64,000 bases of DNA from an uncultured Pelagibacteraceae bacterium (lineage in GTDB: Bacteria; Pseudomonadota; Alphaproteobacteria; Pelagibacterales; Pelagibacteraceae), in the NCBI GenBank assembly GCA_902558435.1, contig CACEDU010000005.1, positions 39,311-103,310 of the forward strand, in the 5' to 3' direction. Below the pieces are notes generated by a model. That model was not told the DNA's origin. It saw nothing but the letters and a program-made list of their open reading frames with translations, and did not search any database. Shown here one piece after another: positions 57,495 to 64,000 of this stretch (positions are counted from its first letter, which is position 1; each line of letters begins with the position of its first letter). The translations under genes and the position numbers were made by a program.

Positions 57495-58871
57495 TCTTGT
57501 TATTACCTCGTTTTTTCCAAGAGATAATATTATATCATATATTCCTGGACCAAATTTAGATCCTGTTAACATTATTCGTAACGGCTGTCCAACACCTTTG
57601 AAATTTGTATTGTTCAATTTTATTAATTCATTAATGACTTGTTCTAAATTTTCTCTATCAAAAACTTCTAATTCTGAAATCTTATCTTTAAATAAATGTA
57701 TTATTTTTTTTGCTTCATCGTTTATCAGCTCTTTATCATTTTCGTTAAAAATAACTTTATCATTTAATATGTATTTAGAATTGTTAAATATATCCTCAAG
57801 TGTTTTTGCTTTATTTTTTAAAAATATTAAAGAGCTCTTTATTGTGTTTTCTTTATCTTCTTTAATTCTATCTTTATACATCTCACAATATTCTTTTAAC
57901 TTTTTGTACAATATATTTTCATCACTATTTTTAATGTAATATTCATTCAAAGAAAGAATTCTACTCATATCAAGTTTTGAAGGTGATTTACCTATTCCCT
58001 CTAAATTAAAAAGTTTTATACTTTCATCTAAGTTAAAAATTTCCTTATCTTTATAAGACCATCCTAACCTTAGTAGGTAATTTCTAAGTGCTTCAGGTAG
58101 AATTCCAATTTTTGAGTAATCTTCTAATGTTGAGGCATTGTCTCTTTTTGATAATTTCTTACCATCTATTGTATGAATAAGAGGTATATGAGCAAATTGT
58201 GGAATATCCCATCCTAGTGCTTCATATATTTGTATTTGTTTGAAAGTATTAATTTTATGATCATCCCCTCTTATAATATGAGTCATTTCCATATTATGAT
58301 CATCAACTGATGCAGATAAATTATATGTTGGTGTTTCGTCATTTCTTAAAATAACAAAATCCTCAATAGTATTATTTTCAATCTCCACGTTTCCTTGAAC
58401 TAAGTCTTTTAGTAGAGAAGTGCCTTCTATTTTACTTTTAAATCTTATAACTGGTTTTATCCCCCTTGGGGCTTGATCTTCAGAAATATCACGCCATTTT
58501 CGATTATACACATAAGGAATTTTTTTTTGTTTAGCTCTTTTCTTTTGTTCCTCTATTTCCTCTGCGCTACAAAAGCATTTATAGGCATTTCCATTTTCTA
58601 ATAATCTTTTAGCAATAGTTACGTGTTCGCCAATCATTTTTGATTGAATATACTCTTCACCATCGTGTTCAATTCCCATCCATTTTAGAGAATTAATTAT
58701 TTGAATTTTATGTGCTTCCTGAGATCTTTCTTTATCAGTGTCTTCAATCCTTAAACAAAATTTACCTGATTTATTTTTTGAATATAACCAATTAAATAGA
58801 GCTGTTCTTACTCCACCAATATGAAGAGGACCGGTAGGAGAAGGAGCAAATCTAGTTGCTACTTTTTTCAT
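57477..58871 (-). CDS. gltX: Glutamyl-tRNA synthetase
   Basis: The 464-residue class I synthetase has the HIGH-type motif PSPTGPLHIGGVRTALFNWL (about 10), the KMSKS-type motif KLSKRDNAS (about 240) and a C-terminal helical anticodon-binding domain. It charges tRNA-Glu. It converges with lpxB and is next to lexA. Citrate synthase and comEC, which are often neighbours in alphaproteobacteria, are absent. Confidence 0.96.
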   Translation of the reverse strand: MKKVATRFAPSPTGPLHIGGVRTALFNWLYSKNKSGKFCLRIEDTDKERSQEAHKIQIINSLKWMGIEHDGEEYIQSKMIGEHVTIAKRLLENGNAYKCFCSAEEIEEQKKRAKQKKIPYVYNRKWRDISEDQAPRGIKPVIRFKSKIEGTSLLKDLVQGNVEIENNTIEDFVILRNDETPTYNLSASVDDHNMEMTHIIRGDDHKINTFKQIQIYEALGWDIPQFAHIPLIHTIDGKKLSKRDNASTLEDYSKIGILPEALRNYLLRLGWSYKDKEIFNLDESIKLFNLEGIGKSPSKLDMSRILSLNEYYIKNSDENILYKKLKEYCEMYKDRIKEDKENTIKSSLIFLKNKAKTLEDIFNNSKYILNDKVIFNENDKELINDEAKKIIHLFKDKISELEVFDRENLEQVINELIKLNNTNFKGVGQPLRIMLTGSKFGPGIYDIILSLGKNEVITRLGNIG

Positions 58872-58890
58872 GGAATTTATTTAGACTATT

Positions 58891-59574
58891 TTACTGAAAG
58901 TTTCTATATAAAGATACAAGAATTCCTTGAACTTTCACTCTATCTGGGCCAAAAATTTTTGTTTCGTAATTTCTATTTGCACTTTCTAATGCAACAGTTT
59001 TACCTTTTCTTCTAATTCTTTTCAACATAGCCTCATGATCATCAATTAAAGCTACTACAATTTTTCCATTATCTGCAGTATCTGCTTTTTTCACAATAAT
59101 AGTATCACCATCATTAATTCCAGCTTCAATCATAGAATCTCCTTGGACCTTTAAACCAAAAAATTCTCCATCTTTTTCAATATTTGCTGGAAGTGGAATT
59201 CTTGAAACTTCATTCTGTATAGCTTCAACCGGAGTTCCTGCAGCAATTTTTCCAAGAACAGGGATTTCTGTATTGTTAGAATTATTTGAATTTTCCTCAT
59301 CTAATCCTCCCTTAATAATGCTTGGAGAAAAACTGTTATAAATATCGTTTGCAGATGCAGTTTCAGGTAACTTAATTACTTCCAATGCTCTCGCTTTATG
59401 GGCTAATCTTTTAATAAAACCTCTTTCTTCTAATGCACTAATAAGTCTGTGAATGCCAGATTTAGATTTTAAATTTAACGATTCTTTCATTTCCTCGTAT
59501 GAAGGGGACACACCTGTAGATCTCAACTTTTTGTTGATAAAGAGAAGAAGGTTTTTTTGTTTTTTAGTTAACAT
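58891..59574 (-). CDS. lexA: LexA SOS repressor / autoprotease
   Basis: I choose the ATG at 59574 (227 residues): [17 protein letters not shown] is the usual LexA start, and the longer track ORF would run through the operator. A winged HTH covers about residues 1-65. The self-cleavage Ala-Gly lies in [12 protein letters not shown], the catalytic Ser in GDSMIEAGI and the Lys in [11 protein letters not shown]. It represses DNA repair genes until RecA-stimulated cleavage. A GTTC-N7-GTTC box lies 23 bases upstream, indicating autoregulation. Confidence 0.95.
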   Translation of the reverse strand: MLTKKQKNLLLFINKKLRSTGVSPSYEEMKESLNLKSKSGIHRLISALEERGFIKRLAHKARALEVIKLPETASANDIYNSFSPSIIKGGLDEENSNNSNNTEIPVLGKIAAGTPVEAIQNEVSRIPLPANIEKDGEFFGLKVQGDSMIEAGINDGDTIIVKKADTADNGKIVVALIDDHEAMLKRIRRKGKTVALESANRNYETKIFGPDRVKVQGILVSLYRNFQ

Positions 59575-59596
59575 AGAACAAATTAAGTACATTGAT

Positions 59597-59611
59597 GTTC
59601 TATAAAAGTTC
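59597..59611. promoter_or_regulatory. LexA operator (alphaproteobacterial SOS box) upstream of lexA
   Basis: GTTC-TATAAAA-GTTC is an exact match to the direct-repeat GTTC-N7-GTTC consensus known for alphaproteobacterial LexA. It lies 23 bases upstream of the chosen lexA ATG on the minus strand. A second, one-mismatch repeat (GAAC-AAATTAA-GTAC) occurs at 59576-59590. The arrangement fits autorepression. Confidence 0.82.
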
Positions 59612-59658
59612 CTCAATTTATACAACAGCTAAAAAGCATTATAAATCCTAGAAAATTT

Positions 59659-60450
59659 CTACAAAAGAGAAAAAATATTATTATTTTCTAAATCTTTTAA
59701 AAGTGATTCACCAATTAAAAAAGTGCTTATTGAGGTCCTGTTTTTTATATCAAGCAATTCACCTTTTGTTTTAAGACCACTCTCAGAAATTAGTGGGGAA
59801 GAGTGATTTGAAACAACATCATATATATCATAAGTTGTATTTATCTCAGTTTTAAGAGTTTTTAGGTTTCGATTATTTATACCAATTAATGCATCCGAAT
59901 ATTTTACTGATTTTTCTGCCTCTTCAACTGTATGAACTTCGACAATTACACTCATATTAAGCTTTAAAGCCTCATCATAAATTTCATCAGCAGTTTTTTC
60001 AGAAATACCGGCTAATATAATCAGGACTGCATCAGCCCCGTAACTTTTTGCTAAAGGTACTTGAAATTTATCAACAAAAAAATCTTTACAAAGAATGGGT
60101 AATTCAATTTTTTTTTTTATTTCAGATATATGAGATAGATTTCCTAAAAAAAAATCTTCTTCGGTTAATACAGACAAACATGTTACATTCTTAGAATTAT
60201 ATATATTGGCAATTTTAACTGGGTCATAGTCATCTATCAAAATACCTGCAGACGGACTTGCTTTTTTTATTTCAGCAATTATGGATATTTTATTTTCTGA
60301 GTTTTTCGTTTGTATTTTCTTTTTAAAATCAAAAAAAAAGTGCTTCTCACTTATTGAATCCAATAAGCTGTTTACATCAATTTCAAGTTTTAATTTTTCA
60401 ATTTTAGTTTTCTTTTGATCAATTATTTTCTGAAGGATATTTTCAGACAT
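59659..60450 (-). CDS. trpC: Indole-3-glycerol phosphate synthase
   Basis: The 263-residue TIM-barrel enzyme has IIAEIKKASPSAG (about 57, substrate binding and catalytic Lys), LCKDFFVDKFQV, DAVLIILAG, and GINNRNLKTL with the C-terminal SESGLKTKG. It closes the indole ring in tryptophan synthesis. It is the last gene of the trpE-G-D-C run, overlapping trpD by 8 bases. No trpF is fused or adjacent. Confidence 0.96.
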   Translation of the reverse strand: MSENILQKIIDQKKTKIEKLKLEIDVNSLLDSISEKHFFFDFKKKIQTKNSENKISIIAEIKKASPSAGILIDDYDPVKIANIYNSKNVTCLSVLTEEDFFLGNLSHISEIKKKIELPILCKDFFVDKFQVPLAKSYGADAVLIILAGISEKTADEIYDEALKLNMSVIVEVHTVEEAEKSVKYSDALIGINNRNLKTLKTEINTTYDIYDVVSNHSSPLISESGLKTKGELLDIKNRTSISTFLIGESLLKDLENNNIFSLL

Positions 60451-61435
60451 TTTGTAAACTTTTTATATATTTGAATGCTGCACCAGACTTAATAAAACCT
60501 CTAGTATAATTATAAGCAATTTTAAAATCATCATATTTTTCAGATATCATTAATCCTGCTGCAGCATTTAAACATACAGCTTTTGAAAAATCATTATCTT
60601 CACCTTCAAAAATATTTAAAATTTTATCAGAATTAAATTTAGCGTCATCTCCAATTAAATTTTCAAATTTATCAGCATTAATATTTAATTCATCTGGGTC
60701 AATTATAAACTCAGATATTTCATTATTTTTTAATTGCACAATATTAGTTTTGGCATAAGGTGATATTTCATCTAGACCATCTTCACTATTTACGATCCAA
60801 GCAAATTTTAAATTTAAATTTTTAAGAGCATTCGCAAAAATTTTAAGAAGTTTGTTATCAAAAACACCAATTATCTGCCTCTCAACAAGTGCTGGACTGC
60901 TTAATGGACCTATCATATTAAAAATTGTCCTTTTTCCTATTTTTTTTCTTGTTGGACCAACATATTTCATTGCCGAGTGGTAATTTGGTGCGAACATAAA
61001 ACCAAAATTGTTATTTTTAATTTGTTCCTCGATTTGTTTTGGTTGTAAGTTGATATTTATATTTAAGGCTTCAAGAACGTCAGCTGATCCACATTTTGAT
61101 GAAACTGCTTTATTTCCATGCTTTGCTACTTTAACACCCATACTTGCTAACAACAGCGCTGATGCAGTTGAAATATTAAGAGTATCTTTTCCATCTCCTC
61201 CAGTACCACAGGTATCAATGCAATTTTCAACCTTCACTCTTTTTGATTTATCTCTTAATATATAAACACCTCCAGCTATTTCATCTGAAACCTCACCCTT
61301 GTCTGATAATAAAGTCAAAAAATCATAAATTTGTTGATCGCTAGCTTCACCATTCATTAAAATCTTAAATGCATTTTTACTTTCATCAAAATTTAAATTT
61401 ATTTTGTTTCTAAGCTTTTCTAAAAATTGATCCAT
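60443..61435 (-). CDS. trpD: Anthranilate phosphoribosyltransferase
   Basis: The 330-residue enzyme has the PRPP loop DTCGTGGDGKDTLNIST (about 78), KHGNKAVSSKCGSADVLEAL and RTIFNMIGPLSSPA. It joins anthranilate to PRPP. It is 2 bases from trpG and overlaps trpC by 8 bases. Length and motifs are normal. Confidence 0.96.
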   Translation of the reverse strand: MDQFLEKLRNKINLNFDESKNAFKILMNGEASDQQIYDFLTLLSDKGEVSDEIAGGVYILRDKSKRVKVENCIDTCGTGGDGKDTLNISTASALLLASMGVKVAKHGNKAVSSKCGSADVLEALNININLQPKQIEEQIKNNNFGFMFAPNYHSAMKYVGPTRKKIGKRTIFNMIGPLSSPALVERQIIGVFDNKLLKIFANALKNLNLKFAWIVNSEDGLDEISPYAKTNIVQLKNNEISEFIIDPDELNINADKFENLIGDDAKFNSDKILNIFEGEDNDFSKAVCLNAAAGLMISEKYDDFKIAYNYTRGFIKSGAAFKYIKSLQNV

Positions 61436-61437
61436 TT

Positions 61438-62001
61438 TTACTCTTTTACAAAGTTCTCTAAAATTTTTAAACCATATTTAGTTTTGATACTTTCAGGATG
61501 AAATTGAACTCCATGAATTTTATATTCCCTATGCATAATACCCATAATTGTCCCATCAGATGTACTAGATGTAATTTTTAAATCTTTAGATAAGGATTTT
61601 CTATCAATTATTAAACTATGATATCTGGTAGCTGTGAAATTTTTTGGTAAATTATTAAGAATACCAATTTTCTTATTTAGAATATTACTTGTCTTTCCAT
61701 GTACAAGTTCTTTAGCTTGCGTTATCCTTGAACCAAATATTTGACCAATGATTTGATGACCTAAACAAACGCCAAGGATTGGGATTTTTTTATACAAATT
61801 TTTTACTATCTTTAAACAATTTCCAGATTGATTAGGATTTCCAGGACCTGGAGATATTACAATTTTATTATACCTTTTTTTTAAAATAAAATGATGATCT
61901 ACTTTATCATTTCTAAAAACATCTACTTTAGCAAATGATGAAAGATAGTGATATAAATTAAATGTAAAACTATCATAATTATCAATTAAAATTATTTTCA
62001 T
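61438..62001 (-). CDS. trpG: Anthranilate synthase glutamine amidotransferase subunit
   Basis: The 187-residue class I amidotransferase has IILIDNYDSFTFNLYHYL, the nucleophile Cys in ILGVCLGHQIIGQ (about 78), and the His-x-Glu in VQFHPESIKT. It supplies ammonia to TrpE. It lies 5 bases after trpE. A role in folate synthesis (PabA) as well cannot be excluded. Confidence 0.95.
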   Translation of the reverse strand: MKIILIDNYDSFTFNLYHYLSSFAKVDVFRNDKVDHHFILKKRYNKIVISPGPGNPNQSGNCLKIVKNLYKKIPILGVCLGHQIIGQIFGSRITQAKELVHGKTSNILNKKIGILNNLPKNFTATRYHSLIIDRKSLSKDLKITSSTSDGTIMGIMHREYKIHGVQFHPESIKTKYGLKILENFVKE

Positions 62002-62006
62002 AATCC

Positions 62007-63464
62007 TTATTCCAAAGCCTTAATTAAAGCTTTTGCTTTATTTACAGTTTCATTAAACTCATTAATTGGTTTGCTATCTGCTACAATTCCTGCACCTGAT
62101 TGCACGTAAAATTTCTTATTTTTAGAAATTGCTGTTCTAAGTGCTATACAAGTGTCAAAATCGCCATTCGCTGAAAAGTAACCAATTCCACCGGCGTACA
62201 CCTTTCTTCTTGTTGTTTCTAACTCATCAATAATTTCCATTGCTCTTATTTTTGGTGCACCTGAAACAGTTCCAGCAGGAAAACCAGCCAGCAAGGTATC
62301 AAATTTACCAAATTTTTTATTGAATAAACCCTCAACATTGGAAACTATATGCATCACATGAGAATATCTCTCAATTTTAAAACTTTCAGTTACTTTAACA
62401 GAGTTTATTTTAGAAACTTTCCCAGTATCATTTCTTCCAAGGTCAAGAAGCATTAAGTGTTCAGAAAGCTCTTTTTTATCTTTTAAAAGATCCTTTTCAT
62501 AGAATTTATCTTCATTTTTATTTTTACCTCTAGGTCTTGTACCAGCAATAGGTCTTATAGTTATCTTATTGTCTCTAAGTCTCACAAGTATCTCAGGGCT
62601 TGCACCTATAATTTGGAAATCTTCAAAGTTAAAAAAATACATAAAAGGGGAGGGGTTAGTAATTCGTAATTTTTTATAAATATCTATTGGTTCTTTATTA
62701 AGTTCAGTTTCGAACCTTTGACTTAGAACAACTTGAAAAATATCTCCTATTTTAATGTAATTTTTAGCTTTTATAACATTGTCTAAAAATTTTTTCTTTG
62801 AGATATTTGATTTAATTTTAGGTCTAGAGATATTTGCATTTGATGATTTAATCTTCAAATTATAGTTTGATAAAAAAATCATCTCCTCAATTTCTTTTTG
62901 AATTTGATCATATTTTGCCTCATAATTCTTGATTTTTTCATCGGAAAAACAGTTAACTATAAAAAATAATTTTTTTTCAGCATTATCAAAAACTATAAGG
63001 TTCCTAGGCCTTAATATTCTTGCATCAGGAATTTGAAGATCATTTTTTGTACTATTCGGAATTCTTTCAATATATCTTATTATATCATAAGAGAAGTATC
63101 CCGAAATAATTGAACTAATAGGTGGTAATTCTTTAGGTATTTCAAACTTAAAATCTTCTATTATTTTTTCAATATTATTCTTTGGTTTTCCTTTAAGTTT
63201 CTTTTTTTTGTTTTCATAATTTAAAACGCAGTTATTATTATTAAATTCCCATATTTTATCAGGATTTTTCCCAAAAATAGTATATCTGCCTTTTATAAAA
63301 CCCTTTTCAACCGACTCAAAAATGAAACTATTTCGTACATTTAAAAAGTTATTTATTAAATTCTCTATTTCTTTTAATCCGTTAGATTTGAATGAATAGT
63401 AAAGAACCTGGTTTTTATTCTTTAAGTGATTTTTCTTGAATAATTTTAGACCAATATTCAACAT
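62007..63464 (-). CDS. trpE: Anthranilate synthase component I
   Basis: The 485-residue chorismate-binding enzyme has FQVVLSQRFETEL, GASPEILVRL, RPIAGTRPRGKN, LLDLGRNDTGKVS and FPAGTVSGAPKIRAMEII. It converts chorismate to anthranilate with TrpG. Its start overlaps the stop of the upstream PpiD-like gene by one base, so no leader peptide or attenuator is present directly before it. Confidence 0.95.
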   Translation of the reverse strand: MLNIGLKLFKKNHLKNKNQVLYYSFKSNGLKEIENLINNFLNVRNSFIFESVEKGFIKGRYTIFGKNPDKIWEFNNNNCVLNYENKKKKLKGKPKNNIEKIIEDFKFEIPKELPPISSIISGYFSYDIIRYIERIPNSTKNDLQIPDARILRPRNLIVFDNAEKKLFFIVNCFSDEKIKNYEAKYDQIQKEIEEMIFLSNYNLKIKSSNANISRPKIKSNISKKKFLDNVIKAKNYIKIGDIFQVVLSQRFETELNKEPIDIYKKLRITNPSPFMYFFNFEDFQIIGASPEILVRLRDNKITIRPIAGTRPRGKNKNEDKFYEKDLLKDKKELSEHLMLLDLGRNDTGKVSKINSVKVTESFKIERYSHVMHIVSNVEGLFNKKFGKFDTLLAGFPAGTVSGAPKIRAMEIIDELETTRRKVYAGGIGYFSANGDFDTCIALRTAISKNKKFYVQSGAGIVADSKPINEFNETVNKAKALIKALE

Positions 63465-64000
63465 TATCTAAAATAATTTTTTACTCTATCAATTGTTTGA
63501 TTAAAGATTTTTACTTTATATTTTGAATTTAATGAAAGATCATACGATTTGTAAATATCGTTGATTATATCATTGTTTGATTTAGTTGAATATTCTTTGA
63601 TATTATCAGCATTTTTATCTATATCAGAGTAATAAATACTATTTATTCTTGATAAATAAACTTTATCTTTTTCTCCAGTAACTAACGTAAAACTTTTATT
63701 TGGCAATGTATAAATAAGATTAACCGACTCTGAGTCAAAAACTTGATTATCATTAAGACTTTCTAATGTTACAGATTTAATATTTTTTTTATCTTTTGAT
63801 ATTTTAATAAATTCATCGTCATTAAATTTTTTCTCATCAATTTTTTCATAAATATTTTTATTAAACTCAAATTTCTTTTTCAAAACTATGTTTTTTTTTA
63901 AACTTTCCAAAAAATAAGGATCATTGAAATTTGGTATTTTTTTTTTGAGATTTGAAATTTCAAATATTAAATAATAATCATCTTTATCGATTAATTGTAT
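63464..64000 (-). CDS. ppiD: PpiD/SurA-like peptidyl-prolyl isomerase, C-terminal part (gene continues outside window)
   Basis: The track gives 148 residues from an internal TTG, but the frame stays open for another 30 codons to base 64000 (IQLIDKDDYYLIFEISNLKK...), so the gene is truncated by the window edge. The visible 178 residues end with YKVKIFNQTIDRVKNYFR and resemble the C-terminal domain of PpiD-type membrane-anchored foldases, which in alphaproteobacteria commonly precede trpE. The PPIase domain and membrane anchor are outside the window. The assignment depends on synteny and a weak sequence pattern. Confidence 0.65.
   Translation of the reverse strand: MQLIDKDDYYLIFEISNLKKKIPNFNDPYFLESLKKNIVLKKKFEFNKNIYEKIDEKKFNDDEFIKISKDKKNIKSVTLESLNDNQVFDSESVNLIYTLPNKSFTLVTGEKDKVYLSRINSIYYSDIDKNADNIKEYSTKSNNDIINDIYKSYDLSLNSKYKVKIFNQTIDRVKNYFR

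Noticed and set aside
59639-59665. TAGAAAATTTCTA inverted repeat after trpC as a terminator
   Set aside because: The stem has a single G-C pair and no run of T in the direction of trpC transcription. It may be chance in AT-rich sequence.
63464-63470. Tryptophan attenuator or leader peptide before trpE
   Set aside because: trpE overlaps the upstream gene by one base, leaving no leader here. An element further upstream would be outside the window.
1-64000. Insertion sequences, prophage, CRISPR arrays, toxin-antitoxin or restriction systems
   Set aside because: No transposase, integrase, direct-repeat array, attachment-site duplication or defence domain was found among the ORFs or spacers.

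Overview
The window is a continuous piece of an AT-rich, very compact alphaproteobacterial chromosome, most likely SAR11 (Candidatus Pelagibacter or a close relative). The evidence is the strong A/T and lysine/asparagine/isoleucine bias, genes that overlap or abut with almost no spacers, and conserved alphaproteobacterial blocks: tig-clpP-clpX-lon-tRNA-nuo, nuo-birA-coaX-rnj-proS-lolCD-dnaE, rpsB-tsf-frr-uppS-cdsA-dxr-bamA-skp-lpxD-fabZ-lpxA-lpxI-lpxB, and ppiD-trpEGDC-lexA-gltX. I found no insertion sequence, prophage, CRISPR array or integrase. The lineage call rests on pattern recognition, not on a database search.

Region 1 (1-15944) is the accessory part. A + strand run holds a partial PhyH-type dioxygenase, a Baeyer-Villiger-type flavin monooxygenase, an exported FKBP-rhodanese fusion, a short-chain dehydrogenase, an aldehyde dehydrogenase and a 3-hydroxyisobutyrate dehydrogenase. 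A complete TRAP transporter (dctP, terminator hairpin, dctQ, dctM) follows. This looks like uptake plus stepwise oxidation of an organic acid or alcohol, but the substrate cannot be read from the sequence. Then come an EamA exporter (-), an NCS1 permease, a zinc alcohol dehydrogenase, a DUF3047 protein, a YbgC thioesterase, an Fe-S uracil-DNA glycosylase (-), a second beta-hydroxyacid dehydrogenase, a DUF1289 protein, and two small membrane-protein ORFs absent from the ORF track.

Region 2 (16026-36178) holds tRNA-Leu, trigger factor, ClpP, ClpX and Lon (protein quality control), tRNA-Val and tRNA-Asp, and the full 14-gene nuoA-N operon for respiratory complex I. Region 3 (36178-45721) holds a short biotin ligase, CoaX, RNase J, ProS, LolC/E, LolD and DnaE. 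Region 4 (45722-57494) starts with a structured rpsB leader, then translation factors, isoprenoid and phospholipid genes, outer-membrane assembly (BamA, Skp) and the first half of lipid A synthesis. Region 5 (57477-64000, - strand) holds gltX, lexA with an alphaproteobacterial SOS box, trpC, trpD, trpG, trpE and the C-terminal end of a PpiD/SurA-like foldase.

Most of the window is ordinary core genome. The points most worth a second look are the FKBP-rhodanese fusion that has lost its rhodanese cysteine, the rpsB leader with alternative pairings, the LexA operator that fixes the lexA start, genes missing from otherwise conserved blocks (hupB, pyrH, rseP, gltA, comEC, moaC/moeA), the two small membrane proteins, and the palindrome and intercistronic terminator around dctP. 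I found no convincing wholly new system.
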